Source: Xenopus tropicalis
Taxonomy: Eukaryota > Chordata > Amphibia > Anura > Pipidae
Assembly: GCF_000004195.4 (NCBI RefSeq)
Contig: NC_030677.2
Coordinates: forward strand, 196,382,372-196,446,371
Length of the DNA: 64,000 nucleotides
Direction: 5' to 3'
Of the stretch, positions 23,575-37,243 are shown piece after piece. Both the position numbers and the translations under genes were made by a program. The notes under the pieces are model-generated. The model was not told the DNA's origin. It was given only the letters and a program-made list of their open reading frames with translations, and ran no database searches. Every line of letters begins with the position of its first letter. Within the stretch, counting starts at the first letter, position 1.

Positions 23575-26500
23575 GGCTGGACCATTGCTTGCAAAATGTC
23601 CTACGGACACTGTCCCTGCCTGCGCTAACTATGTGCACATAGATATCAAGTACTTTCCTAGTTTAGTAGGGAAGTCTTATAATAATAATAATAGCCAGCA
23701 TGGTTGTTTGACACATTACCCATAACCCCGCAGTATGGTCTTCACATTTGTAGCCTTCACCACAAATCCTTGGAAATATTTAACTGGTTAAGAGGTTTAG
23801 GCTCCTTGACTTAACAGGGGTTAGACTGGTAACAACAAAAGTAGCTTCTCTACAGTGAATATCTACAGGCTGTGTATTAATTCTCCTGCAAAAGGTTAGT
23901 TCTTGTTAGATTCTAATCCTAGGAAGTCTACAGAGTCTGCCTGAAGATATTGTATTGTATCTATACAAGCTGGTTTTGTTGCTTATTCTGGAACTTTTGC
24001 AGCGATGCCGTTTTGCAAGGATTGTAGAAAAACATTTTTTCTGTTGATTGTTTCCCCTGCAGGCTCCACCTAGTGGCAAAGTGAGGAATATTTGAAAATA
24101 TGAATATGTTTAAATGATATTTTGTGCTAAAAGCTGTAGAAATTAATACATGTACAATATCTCTAATAAGTACAAATAATCAGTAAATATACAAGTGTAA
24201 GGTTTCTTTCAAATGAACATGCATTTTGCTATAAACATTGCACTATACTGTATGTAACACTGAGCAGGTCAACTGGGAGCAAGTTCAAATCTGGTCAGTA
24301 ACAGTTTGAGACTACCTCTTGTGGAGTCCCATATGAAACAAGATACAGAATATCATACTGTGAAATTGCTGGGCCCCAAGGGCACAAAAATGAAAAGAAC
24401 ATTTAATGTTTAAGCCCATGTACTTTTTCGCCCAATGCAAGTGGACACCGTGCTGTTGCCCTTTCTTTATCTATATTTCTTGCTTTTACACACACACACA
24501 CGTGCTTGGGACTGGAAACTAAACAAAGATTTTCCAGGAAATTAGACATTTATGAAGGTTGCTCAGAGTAAATTAATTGGCACATACACCGTGCTATTGA
24601 AACACGGTCTAAATAAACATAAGTTGGTGTTTGGTTTCACTTTGCAGCTTATTATGGGATATTACTCTGCACATAAATGTGTTCCACGTTAAAGTTTTGA
24701 TTAAAAATGTGTTATTGCCCAGTCAAAGGATAGAGAATAATCAGGTTAATATATCTATATATCCTGTTTATCCATTTGTGGAAATTGGAGTATCTCCCTG
24801 CCGGTGCTAATTGAGCTGTTTCATGTAGAAAGGCTGATTATAGACCATGGCACACCCATCTTCCTGGTACATCTAATCCAACAGATAAAGTGGCCATTTA
24901 GGAAGACAGTAAATGTGTATATTTTCTAACAATGTACATAGGAATACAGGTGGTGCCACCCAAATGCTCATTGGAACTCTTTGCTCTAATCCTGGTCTGT
25001 AGACACAGCCTGTAGAAATATAACTTGTGTGCACACAGTAGGTTTTCTAGAAGGTGAACTATACCCTCGACTTTGTGGGTCTGTATGATAATATTGTCAT
25101 GACCAGCAAATCTGTCGCATTTAGTTTTGCTGAAAAATTTGTGAAATACAATAAAGTCAATAGGCAAATTTTCACCATGACTTTTTTCCATACTGTACAA
25201 CTTTTTTTTAACTGTGTGACTTTTTATTTTTGAGGCCATTGGGCATTTTTTTGTAGCAAAAATTGGTGAAAAATTTTGCTTGCCACTACCAGCAACTAGT
25301 TCATACTATCAGGATCAATGGGCCCACAGTGGTTTCTCAGGGGCCACTGGTCGTGGTGTTTTGAGTAGAAACTAGGGTTGCCACCTGTCTAGTTTTCACC
25401 TAGACAATCTGGTTGTCAAAAGGGCTATCCAGGTAAAAACTGCCTGTCTGGATTTTTAGCCAATCGCTGATCAACATATCATAACCCCGCCCCTGACATC
25501 ATAACCAAACCTCCAAAATGTAATCTGCCCCATCCCTGACACCATTTGCCCTGTCTAGACTCCCAAACCACAAAAGGTGGCAGCCCCAGTAGTGACCTAG
25601 GAGGAGACTGGCTGTGATATCAGCAGACAAAAGGCAAAAGAAAGTAGCTTTATTCAGCAGATCCAATCAGTAAGGCTGGCACAATTAGGATCAGCCACTT
25701 GAAATAAATCATAACAAGGCAAAGTATGAAGAAAGTTCAAGGATCAGCACAGCACAGAACAGCACAAAGTCCAAAAGTTGAGCAACAGATCAATTCAGGC
25801 TAGGTCAGACAGGAAAGGGTTAATACTGAATAAGAACACAAACAGGGAAGCAGGAGCACCTACGGGCAAATCAACCAATTATTTGCCCATAAACTTTGGC
25901 ATCAGTGGGCTTTAAAAGTACCAATATCAAAGCACGTGTTAACATTACATCCGGACCCCTGGGGAATCCCTCGTGTCTTTTGGGCACACACCAGGTCTCT
26001 GACAGAGCTGTGCAGAACTAATGCGATTATTGCAACTGTATTAACTAAATAACCCCCTATTTAAAACACTTTTATTCATTTCAATCATTCCTTTCTGTGA
26101 CAAAATCTATTTTTTCCTATTAATATGTGCAGCTGGAGTAACCAGAAATGAGATGCTGCCATTTTAGCACTAGACTCCCTCCTTCTCACTCATAAGAGTA
26201 GAAATCAAGGGCACACATATATTAATAAATGTGGCTGTCAGGTAAGATCACATTTGTATGCTGAGTGGATGGAACCTATGCACTGTGTAACCTTGAGAAT
26301 ACATTTTAGGGGTTTGATAAAAAACGGCGACAATATATAAAGTACAAAGTATATAAAGTAAAAAATTCACTGTACTTGTAAGCGGAGAGGCAAATAGACA
26401 TTATTGGCCAGTGGTTAAGGCAGGGACCTACCATAAAAGTCAGGCAAAAGTGTTAGATTGGCCCACCAGGATACCATAAAAACTCCCAATGGGCCTAGGT

Positions 26501-26677
26501 GTCATTTGTTTTCTGCTCACCCAACCTTGTATGTCTATTGGTGATTCCCCATTTCTATATGAGAACAAAGAGAATAAAGAGAGGGACTAATAGATGATGG
26601 CATGTAATGAGAAGTGATTAAGAGAATAAAAAAGGTGATTGGTTAGGGAAATTAAAAAGATGGCCGGTGGTCTAAGG
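23575..26677. other. Intergenic; one possible family B hAT relic
   Basis: About 25085-25275 has weak likeness to family B (cagcaaatctgtcgcattt ... gaaaaattttgc). The remainder (23575-25084, 25276-26677) shows no gene. The frame of 113 residues at 24898 has no recognisable domain. Confidence 0.35.
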
Positions 26678-26973
26678 CAGGGATCCCCAACCTTTTATAC
26701 CCGTGAGCCACATTCAAATGGAAAAAGTGTTGGGGAGCAACACAAGCATGAAAAAGTTTCCTGGGTGTGCCAAGGAGAGCTATAATTGGCTATTTGGTAG
26801 CCCCTATGTGGACTGACAGACTATAGAAGGCTCTGTTTGGCTTTACACTGGGTTTTATGCAATCAACACTTGCCTCCAAGCCAGAAATTCAAAAATGAGC
26901 ACCTGCTTTGAGGCCACTGGGAGCAACATCTAAGGGGTTGGGTTGCTCACGAACCACTAGTTGGGGATCACAG
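26678..26973. mobile_element. hAT-like MITE, family A
   Basis: It begins CAGGGATCCCCAACC and ends GTTGGGGATCACAG. The 8-bp flank gtctaagg is repeated exactly (26670-26677 and 26974-26981). Confidence 0.83.
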
Positions 26974-29078
26974 GTCTAAGGTATTCTGGTAGGTCCCTGG
27001 CACCACAGTCTGAGAATGAGGTCTGGGCAGACAGAGCAAAGGAGGGATTAAAACCAGCAGATCAGAATACAGAGGATAAGGATATGTATGGAACACACTC
27101 ACTAAATGGGAGTCAGAAGTCAAGGGACTCGGGGGTTAGATGCTGAACCACCAAGAGTGAGGAGGAGGTAGCAGGTTTCACTGGGGCATTGCTTATAGCT
27201 AAACCCAAATGCTCACAGGTGTCAGCAATGTAAAGCAGGTTGGAACCTACATAGCTTCTGGTTGCTCAACCAGCAAGATCAGTGGGCAGCAAATACTAAA
27301 CTTGGCAGGTCCTGACACTTGCACAATAGGTTCTCAGCTAGATCATGTACTTGTTCTGCTGTGCAGATGCTGAGAGCCCAGAAGCTGATACAAACTATAG
27401 TGCATTTGGGCCTACAGAGGAGACTTTCATCTAAGCTAACTCCAAACGTGTTGATGGATAACATGCAAACAATGTAGAAGAAGGAAACAAACAAACAGAA
27501 GTTTAACAGCTTGTAGGAAATGAATGTGTTCCTTACACTAAACAGGCTGCCCCATGACAGAGATGCTTGTTCACTAAAACTGGGTAAATTTACCCCATTG
27601 TGGTGGCCCATAGCAACTAATCAGCAATGACATTTTACCAGTTGCACCAAAACCTCTGACAAGCGTTTACTGCTATTTGGTTTTTTGTTTGTTTGTTTTG
27701 TCTACTGTTCATTTTAAGACATTGAACTCCGTATAAAATTCTCTACTTGCCCAACCAAGACAAATTTTCTTCATTGTATCTGACAGCCTCAAGGCATGAC
27801 ATAGGGGAATTTATCATACCAGACAAATACAAAGTTATTTAATTGTAAGTTACATAAGCTGAAACTGTAGCAGCTTGACAGCCCTGGACTGCCTCCAAAG
27901 AAGATTTGGTTTCCCAAAGAGGCATGTGATAAAAGGAAATGCCTTATTTGACGTAATGTGTTTGGAGTATTTGCGCATGAAATTATGCCCGTAACAATAT
28001 GCACAGAATTGATGTTTGCACAGGAGCTGGATTTCTATGGAAGCCAAGAAATTCAGCATGTCAGTAAATGAAAAGCATATTTCAGAAAATGTTAGTGTTT
28101 GCTAATAGATGAAATTGTAGAATATCTCTGGAACATCTGGTCCATACAACAGCTGTATAAGCTTATTGCATTAAAGAGCAAACATCCATGAGAAACAAGC
28201 GTTATCTAAATATTATTTCATAGCCACGCAAGCATCTAGGAAGTCTGGGCTAGAATCAAGCATCCTTAGTCCAAAGACCCTACCCAAGGATATAAGGAAA
28301 CATACTGTATATTAGAACTAGAGATAGCAAAGTGTAATAAGGAGCACTATAAGTCCTTTTGCCATACATAGCAGAAGCCCCAAATGGCTCTTCCCTCCTA
28401 GATAACAGCCACATTTCCTAGTGGCTTTTTGCCGTCTCTGGCCTCTCGAGGCTAGGTTCTCATACCTACACTAACTACACATTTTGTAATTAGTGCTAAT
28501 TTCTCTCTTATTTTATAAATAGTTTAAATGTTTGATCAGAATGTTTCGAAAGCAGAAACAGCCAAAGAAAATATAGGAGTATAGGAAATGTCCCCATGGC
28601 TTTAGATTTCAATATCTCCCTAGACACATCTGCTATTATTAAAATACTAAGGGAGGCACATTAAGTGCATGTGTTTGGGTGTTGGAGTTCAGAATTGCAG
28701 TTTTAATTATAACACTGGTACCTCAAATAAGTGGTTCCTAAATGGTGGGCTTGGTCCCCACTTAGGGGCTTGGAGCGGCGTTAGGGGTGCTTTTCTAAAT
28801 ACACTTGAAAGCCAACCTTGGATTTTTAATTTGAGTAAGATGGGGGTGAAAAACCTGTTTGCTGTCCTAGAAAGGATCTGTTGACTGATCACTGATTCAT
28901 ACAATGAGACACTGATATTTTTCAATACCTGTAAACTTGCTATAACTATGGGGGCCCTGACTAAAGGTTGGACTTCCAAACTGGGCTTGAACTTAAGAAG
29001 CCAACAATCACTGCCCCAAAGCTGGCACATTTATGCTTCTGTTGTCTTTGGAGGTAGAAACTGCAATACTTTTTAGTA
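26974..29078. other. Intergenic, nothing recognised
   Basis: No exon, RNA gene or repeat boundary recognised in about 2 kb. Confidence 0.35.
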
Positions 29079-29500
29079 GAGATGCACTGAATCCTGGATT
29101 TGATTCAGGATTCGGCCATGATTCGTTTTTTTTTAGAAAATCTGTGTCCGAACCAAATCCTCAAAATCACGTGACTTTTTGTCCCATAAACACTTAAGTT
29201 TCAAATCTTTAGCCACACTACACACGTAATTCTCTTTAGCCCTCTTTAGCCCCTGCCTATGATTAAGTGCATCTGTGCACGAAACGCGTCAGACGTGGCA
29301 TGTTTTTAATGGATGAATAAAGACTAAGTTTTAAGAGAACATCCAGCTGTCCGGTGCGCTTGGATTCACCTTTACAAATTCTGATATTTTGCCTTGGCTA
29401 CGGGTTCGGGGCTCTAAGCACCCGGACCATTACAGGATCACGGTGAGCTTCTTCTTATTTTTTCATCGCTCTTCAGACTTTTTGTTACCTGAGTGACAGA
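29079..29500. mobile_element. Probable hAT-like repeat end plus unnamed dispersed repeat
   Basis: TAGAGATGCACTGAATCC at 29079 resembles a hAT-type TAGAG terminus, but no partner was found. From 29270 the text gcacgaaacgcgtcagacgt and gtccggtgcgcttggattc is typical of frog dispersed repeats. Boundaries are uncertain. Confidence 0.35.
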
Positions 29501-30286
29501 CCCGGGGTATGAACACCCGGGTCTTTACTTAATCCCTGGTACGATTCGTTACTTTGACCTTTGAGGCAATCAGTTTGATATCTGATTTATAATTAATGTT
29601 AATATTATTATTGTCTTATTTTGAGCGAGCTTATCATTTGTACTATATTAGCCCCTTCTTAGCCTAATTTGCATATGCTCTTTACAAAGTGAATTATGGG
29701 GCTTTGCAAATGTGCCTTTCCCAGGGCCTTGCCAGTCCTTTACTGCCTTGAAATGTGCGGCTTGAACCTGTCAGAGAGAGAAAAAATTGAAAACTATACA
29801 TGAGCATTTCATATCAGATGTATTTGTCTGATACTGGCAGCAGTAATGTCTGGCACTAAGTACCAAGTGAAATTTGTGGTCACCAAGACCAGACTTTCTA
29901 AATAATTCCCAGGGTAGGGACAGACAGTTGGACAGGAACCATAACGCTGTCAAAAATATTTAGAAACTTAGTTTCTCATAACTATAAAAAAAAAATATTA
30001 AAATAATGAAATAGTTATGTGCACTGAATATATATATATATACATAGAGGCTGAGACCACAAAATTCATACAGACAGAGGCAAGAGGTCCTCTGCACCCA
30101 TTATCAATATACTGTATTTATGACATTAAGACATTCTATGCATTGAGCTGCCAAAAAAATGTCCATTTAAACAAAACATAGATTGTTTGTCCATATATTG
30201 CAGTATATTGAAGCTGACCAACTGCATTAACAGTTCCTGTTTTGTTTAAAGGGGAGGGCATTTTTACTAGCTTAAAACACTAACCT
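29501..30286. other. Intergenic, nothing recognised
   Basis: Contains a short (ta)n run near 30030 and no gene. Confidence 0.35.
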
Positions 30287-30912
30287 CTATATGTAATAAA
30301 AGGCGCTAAGTTTACCCAGTAGCAATAACCCATAGCAACCAATAACATGTTTGCTTTTAAAGGAGAAGGAAAGGCTAGTAAAGAGTTAATCTCAAGCTGC
30401 AGGCATACCTTCAGTTCTCTCAATAGTGCCCTTAAGTCTCCCCATATTTCTCCCATTCAGATGATCAGAAGCCAAACAGGAAGAAAAAATGCTGAGCTGT
30501 GTAAAGAAAGTTCCCATAATGCCTCACTCCTGCAACAAGACCCAGACCAAGTGAACATGCTCAGTTAGTTAGATTATGAGTCAGCTTCCTGCTGATTGGC
30601 TCAGATCCACATTCCTAAGGGGGGGGGGAGTGAGTTCTTTGCATTCTTGAGGGAGGGGGGAGCAGGAGAGGGGACAGAGGAGAGAGCTGCGTGTCTCTAG
30701 CAGAGGAAAACAGACACACAAAAACTTTGGACAGAGAACTCAGTGCAGCGTTTCTGTGAGTGCTTATGGCTGTATTTACATTTCTGATAAAGCTTACTTA
30801 GTTTTTACCTTTCTTTCTCCTTTAAACAGGTGACCTGTAAATTCAACCTTCTGATTGGTTGCTATGGGTTACTGCTCCTGGGCAAACATTGCGCCCTTTA
30901 TTACATAACCCC
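30287..30912. mobile_element. TTACATAACCCC-ended MITE split by a T2 element
   Basis: The outer parts (atgtaataaaaggcgc and gcgccctttattacataac) belong to a small element whose uninterrupted relative lies inverted at about 38998-39124. The T2 element at 30357-30825 sits within it. Confidence 0.75.
30357..30825. mobile_element. T2/Kolobok-like MITE with TTAA duplication
   Basis: The ends are TTAAAGGAGAAGGAAAGG and CCTTTCTTTCTCCTTTAA. TTAA lies at both edges. The unoccupied site (tgtttaaaagc, inverted) is present near 39060. A G-rich run lies at about 30618. Confidence 0.88.
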
Positions 30913-32259
30913 GAAATATCTTAAAGTCCTATATACAGTATATTAATAATGGGTGAGTTCAGAGGACCTTTATCTTTGTCTGTATTTTGAATTTTGTGGT
31001 CACAACCTTATTCCTACCCCCGCATAATGATTTAACATTTATATATACCCCTATTCAGTACTGTGGCCCCCTTCCCTTCTATATCTCCTAGTTGGAGCAG
31101 AGACTGATTTTACTAGCTAGATCTATCTGTCTCACTTTCCTAGAAAGTGCTATAACAATAAGTAACCTGTAATAGTAAACTAAAGCCTTATTCACTGGGT
31201 CTCTGTTCCCCAACTTCTACAATATAGATTGTAAGCTCTACAGGGCAGGGACCTCCTTCCTCTTGTGTCCTCGACTCTTAACTTATTGCTGCTGTATTTA
31301 TCTGTATTTATTATTAAACTTTGTATTTATCTATTATTATCTTAATAACCCCCTGTTTGTATTAATGTATTCTACTGTACAGCGCTGCGTACATAAGTAG
31401 TGCTTTATAAATAAAGATATACATACATACATAGAAGGGTTTTCCCTCAAGGGTAACTCTGGGTCTTGTTGATCCCAAGCTCCCTGGAGCACATCCGCTG
31501 GGTCAGCAACTGAAGGCAAAAGAGGGAAGACCACCCTGTGGCAGACACTATATTAACATGTGGCAGGAAATAGTTAAAAGCCTAACAGCCAGTGATACAG
31601 ATATAAAAATTACATAACTAGATATATGGGCATTTGTCCAGCAACTAAAGTAGGAATTTAAAGCCATAGGGTGACATTAATCCTATGGGTCCCTACAATT
31701 CCTATAATTTTAAAGGAGAGGTCTGTCCCACCCCATAAGATAGTTCTTTATATCCACTAAAGGGGGAAGTATAGTCCCCCCTAAAGCAATTTACAGCTCC
31801 CGTTCCCTTGGTCTAAGGTGATGAATAAATCCCTGCATCTGATGGAGGTGCCATCTCTGTACTATGTATACCCCACACTGGTGATGTACATGCAAACAAA
31901 ACAAAGATAACCCCTATATCCTTACCCCAATATCTTTTCCCCCATTGTACAATATTATACAGTCCCCTACAGGAATATACTGTAGATGGATGGATGATGA
32001 TATAAAACCAAATTGCCTTTCAGAAACAGAATGACTTCCTGTGCGGCTCTTTGCAGTAACCACAGGTTTAAAATATATTGTTTCATCCTGATATCCTAAA
32101 CTGCAGGGCATCGAAATCTCAGTGCCGGCTACCAAAGCCTCACGCATTTTCAGCTCATGAAATAGCACAGCAGGTTATTGTTTATCTGCAGACAAATAGA
32201 AAAACTTCTTTTCCCTGTGAACTCTTCAGAAAGGCGATGCTAGTGTAACCTCTATTTCA
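30913..32259. other. Intergenic; LTR-like fragment at about 31440-31700
   Basis: About 31633-31700 (cagcaactaaagtaggaatttaaagc, tatgggtccctaca) repeats 33014-33092. It is probably the end of the same LTR-like family in minus orientation. No gene. Confidence 0.4.
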
Positions 32260-33092
32260 GCTCAATAGCTGCCTTCCCGGACTAGTACCAGTAGAACATG
32301 GGTTACACTGTACTCTCTTACCCAGAATGGGCCTTCGCTAAGTGGAAGAGGAAGGTGAGGGTGTTGTGCAACTACACCTCTCTTGCTGCTATGCAGAAAA
32401 ATGAAAACAGAGGGCGCCAGAGGTTCTTGCAAATAACAAAATGATAAGTGTTTATTGAACATCCACAGGGTTTACTCACAATACAGCTTCAGAGGCCATT
32501 GGTACATGCAACACATACCGAGTGTATATTCAAACACTCTCCTGCGGGTAGACTGGCAGGAATCTCCCTTCACCTCTGCAACACACCCTGTAGTGGATCC
32601 CTCAGGGAATTCTCTATCCTGATTCCCTATTCACTTGGATCCCTACACTACAGGCAATGTGGCCTGGGAGAACTATCTCCAGAAAAACTGCAAATCCTAT
32701 GCAGGAGCTCAATGCTGCTCATTCTAGCTCAGCCCTAACTGCCTTACACTCCTAGAGTGTACTATAACGGGAGCTACACCTGCCTCTATCTAATGCCTCA
32801 TTCACGGGGCCCTGTTCCCCGACTTCACTGGGCCTGGGCCCATGCCCTGGGCTCTCAGCACACATCCACCTTGTCCCTAAGATGGAAGCAAAACAAACAG
32901 GAAGGTGCCACTCCTCTCCCAATACTATTCCAAAGTGAGGCAGGATGTGGTCGCTATACCTTCTAACCAATAGCACACATGTTAATGAACTCACTTAGAT
33001 ACATTCCCTTCTGCCCAGCAACTAAGGGAAATGAACCTGTAGGGATTTAAAGCCATAGGGACCATTTAACCCTATGGGTCCCTACACTAGCT
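32260..33092 (-). mobile_element. LTR-like repeat copy, minus orientation
   Basis: Read on the minus strand it starts TGTAGGGACCCATAGG and carries ttcaataaacac, a possible poly(A) signal. About 580 bp of it (32260-32850) recurs inverted at 33540-34115. No internal coding region was recognised, so solo LTR is a guess. Confidence 0.45.
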
Positions 33093-33539
33093 ATCCAACG
33101 GGAACTGTCTCAGCTGTTATAGCTGCACATATGTTACATCAAGAAAAACATTTAGAGGCAATTCTATTTTATACTAGTCACACAATGCGTTATGTGCATG
33201 AATCTCAGGCAGGTTTAATTAGGGCTGGAGTTGGAGTAGCCACCCCTGATCTTTGCTGTGCTAGGCCTTTGTGGCCTACCCACAATACCGGCCTTGATCC
33301 GACATAATTACATGACTTCCATGGTGCAGCCTATCCCCTCACCCCCCCCCCCCCTCGCCCTGGCACCAGATATCAGCAGAAATTTTCCAGCCGGGGCTGG
33401 AGCAGGGCTGCCATCTTTTTGGGGCAGCCTATACCAGCTGGGCAGGGGTTGGTCCTGTGAGGGGGAGGCTTGTGAGGTAAAATTTTCAAATTTTTTTTTT
33501 TTCCTACCTCAGGAACAGGGTGGGTGTTGCTGGGAGTCT

Positions 33540-34115
33540 GGCCAGGGCCCCAGTTGAAGTTGGGGAACAGGGCCCTGTGACTGGGGCATTAGATAGGGGC
33601 AGGGGTAGCGCCCGTACCAGTACCACTCTAGGGGTGTAAGGCAGTTAGGGCTGAGCTAGAAAGTTCTGAGGAGAGGCAGATTGGAGGTATCTCTCCCAGG
33701 CCATATTGCCTGTAGTGTAGGGATCCAAATGAATAGGGAATCAGGATAGAGAATTCCCTGAGGGATCCACTATGGGGTGTGGCAGAGGGGAAGTGAGATT
33801 CCTGCCAATCTGCCCTCAGGGGAGTGTCAGTCTGTATTACATTCTGTATGTGGTGTTGCCTGTACCACTTGCCTCTGAGACTGTGTGCTGTGTGTAAACC
33901 CTGTGAATGTTCAATGAACTTTCTGTTTTGTTGTTTGCAAGAACCTCTGGTGGCCCCTGTCATTATTTTTCTGCATAGCAGCAAGAGAGGTGTAGTTCTG
34001 TAACACCCTCACCTTCCTCTTCCACTTAGCGAAGGCCCATTCTGGGTGAGAGAGTCCAGTGTAACCCATGTTCTACCGGAACTAATTTGGGTAGGCAGTT
34101 ATTGAGAGGGTACAC
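33540..34115 (+). mobile_element. LTR-like repeat copy, plus orientation, truncated
   Basis: It shares tgtaaggcagttagggctgag, gggatccaaatgaatagggaat and cacttagcgaaggcccattc with the minus copy at 32260-32850. Its upstream part is missing. The two lie head to head with about 690 bp between them. Confidence 0.5.
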
Positions 34116-34139
34116 TTATATAGGCACCCAAACCTCAAA

Positions 34140-35575
34140 AAGCTGCTGCTGTAGGAAAACTTTTGGAAGGGGTAATAAGGGATAGGGTACTTGAATACAT
34201 TGCAGTTCACAATACTATTAGTTTGTGCCAGCATGGTTTTATGCGTAACAGATCTTGCCAGACTAATTTAGTCGCCTTTTATGAGGAGGTGAGCAGGAAC
34301 CTTGATGCTGGAATGGCAGTTGATGTCATCTACTTGGACTTTGCTAAAGCGTTTGATACAGTACCTCACAGAAGGTTAATGATCAAATTAAGGAATATTG
34401 GCCTAGAACATAATATTTGTAATTGGATAGAGAACTGGCTGAAGGATAGAGTACAAAGAGTGGGGGTAAATGGAACATTTTCTAATTGGACCAGTGTGGT
34501 TAGTGGGTACCGCAGGGGTCAGTCCTTGGGCCTTTGCTTTTTAACTTGTTTATTAATGACCTGGAGGTGGGCATAGACAGTACTGTTTCTATTTTTGCTG
34601 ATGACACAAAATTGTGCAAAACTATAAGTTCCATGCAGGATGCTGCCGCTTTGCAGAGCGATTTGACAAAATTAGATAACTGGGCAGCAAACTGGAAAAT
34701 GAGGTTCAATGTTGATAAGTGCAAAGTTATGCACTTTGGTAGAAATAATATAAACGCAAACTATCTACTGAATGGTAGTGTGTTGGGGGTTTCCTTAATG
34801 GAGAAGGATCTAGGGGTTTTTGTTGATAACAAGTTGTCTAATTCCAGGCAGTGTCATTCTGTGGCTACTAAAGCAAATAAATGCTGTCTTGTATAAAAAA
34901 GGGCATTGACTCAAGGGATGAGAACATAATTTTGCCCCTTTATAGGTCCCTGGTAAGGCCTCACCTTGAGTATGCAGTGCAGTTTTGGGCTCCAGTCCTT
35001 AAGAAGGATATTAATGAGCTGGAGAGAGTGCAGAGACGTGCAACTAAACTGGTAAAGGGGATGGAAGATTTAAACTATGAGGTGAGACTGTCGAGGTTGG
35101 GGTTGTTCTCTCTGGAAAAGAGGCGCTTGCGAGGGGACATGATTACTCTGTACAAGTACATTAGAGGGGATTATAGGCAGTTGGGGGATGTTCTTTTTTC
35201 CCATAAAAACAATCAGCGCACCAGAGGTCACCCCTTTAGATTAGAGGAAAGGAGCTTCCATTTGAAGCAGCGTAGGTGGTTTTTCACGGTGAGGGCAGTG
35301 AGGTTATGGAATGCCCTTCCTAGTGATGGGGTAATGGCAGATTCTGTTAATGCCTTTAAGAGGGGCCTGGATGAGTTCTTGATCAATCAGAATATCCAAG
35401 GCTATTGTGATACTAATATCTACAGTTAGTACTAGTGGTTGTATATATAGTGTATGTATGTGAGTGTATAGATTGGTAGGTGTGGGTTAAGTGTGCTGGG
35501 TTTACTTGGATGGGTTGAACTTGATGGACACTGGTCTTTTTTCAACCCTATGTAACTATGTAACTACTATGTAAC
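34140..35575 (+). mobile_element. CR1 LINE, 5'-truncated, ORF2 broken by two frameshifts
   Basis: Fragments of a CR1 reverse transcriptase lie in three frames: 34163-34510 (QHGF, YLDFAKAFDTVPH), about 34534-34880 (LFNLFINDL, FADDTKLC with the catalytic Asp pair), and 34881-35429 ([38 protein letters not shown]). Single-base losses near 34508 and 34880 account for the shifts. The 3' end at about 35550-35575 has atgtaact repeats, the usual CR1 tail. The endonuclease domain is absent. Confidence 0.92.
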
Positions 35576-37243
35576 TAGGCCCTTGGGTGCCTATACATAT
35601 AAATATAATACACAAAGTCTGACCTTTACCAGCGATCCCCCTATTGACTGTTCCTCCCCTGACGCATTCAATTTATACGCGTTTGGGGAGGATGTCGGGT
35701 GGGGGCCCTGCAGGGGGGTTAGGGGGGCCCCGGGGGGTAGGTGACATGGCTGGCTGGGGCACCTGCATTGCCCCTGGGGCGGGAGCCCGGTGGGCCCTGC
35801 ACCCCCCAGTCCGACCCTGATAATACATATAAATATGACCCTGTCGGTGGGCCAGTCCAACCCTGATTAGGGCTTATTATTGATGAAATATTTATCAGAG
35901 CAGGATGGTTGGGCTGTGCGTTTCCCCACAAATACTCAAGCAGTGTTTATGGCACAAGTACATTTTATTAATGACATTAATGCTGGGGCAATTTCGTGCC
36001 CATTTTAGTGAGCTGCCCGTGCCGTTGTGTTTGTATATGTAACTGTAAACGTAGGTCACGGAGTTTCTGTTTATCTGCCTAAAAAATATACTAACAAAGC
36101 ACACGTGTGTATGAATAATGGCATTATGGATTTTGTCCATTCCCACTTCTTAAATTCCACTTTAGTCACAAAAGATGCACTTAACACATTGCAGAAATGT
36201 TGAAACATTATTTACAAACAAAGGACATTATGTGAGTGCTTTCTGGTGAGTAAATAGGGCCAGGGATTAGGAACGGCCACATATTTCAGCTACAGATTAA
36301 TGGAACGGAGAATTGTTCCCTAAGGCTTCCACATGTATACCTGCTTTTAATACTGAAAAATGCAAGCAAGTAGGCACTCACGTTTATCAAGGTCAAAGTA
36401 TGCCTGGGTGCAGTATGTAGAAATGTAGCACAAACCAAATTAGATGCCGCACTCACAGGACTTAGTAGAAATAAAGAAACATTTATTTGATGGAAACACG
36501 TCAAACTAACGTTTCGGCCGTATCCACAGTCTTTCTCAAAGTGAACAGAAAAATTACAAACCCACTCTTAAACCGAATTTGGCGCCAAACTGTGCTTTTA
36601 ATACTGTTTATAAACCACTCTGTCCGGTGAACCAATGGCCATGAGAATGCTTGCTGAGTCACAGCGCTTAGGACTCATTCGGCAATTCTGCAGATGAAAG
36701 ACAAATTTACTAACATCCTGCCTGATGGTAACACAACAGCTGGACTTTGGCTGAACTTCCTAATAATTAAATGGCAAATTCCATATAAAACTTCAATATG
36801 GTTGAGGTTATAAAGTGCAGTAAAGAAGCCTGAATCATTTTGTTAATGAAACACAATATGCTGATATTGCATCCAAAAGTCTCTTTTCTGGCCTGGCATT
36901 GTCCCTAATAACACAGCTGACCTACTTTTGGGCAGGTGTAAATCCAATTTACCGTTTAAGATTCCTTCACTTTTCTCATAGATACATCACTAAGGGAGGA
37001 GGATATGTAAGCTAAAGAAAGCAGGATCAGTTTGTCCTCTGAATCAGATATTGTCAAGGAATCCCTAGAAGCAGCTCCCAGCAAGGGCCCCCATTGGAGC
37101 AGATGGTTATGGGGGAATATGGAGGATTCCAAGCATGTTTAGCCTGTTATAATTTTTCATAGTCAACAATAAATGGTCTAACACACCTATGGTGGGTAAT
37201 CTAGTTTCCATATATTTCTACTGGACCAGCCTGATTTATTGGC
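35576..37243. other. Intergenic; repeat ends at 35700-35866 and 36360-36560
   Basis: Two right ends of family C (cagtccgaccctg at about 35807, cagtccaaccctg at about 35853) sit close together. Around 36470-36540 gaaacacgtcaaactaacgt and tttcggccgtatcc look like a frog dispersed repeat. No gene. Confidence 0.4.

Noticed and set aside
24898..25239. 113-residue minus-strand frame as a gene
   Set aside because: It overlaps a relic resembling a family B MITE and has no recognisable domain.
33074..33307. Frame with TVSAVIAAHMLHQEKHLEAILF as a pol fragment of an LTR element
   Set aside because: No reverse transcriptase, integrase or RNase H motif is recognisable, and the frame is short.
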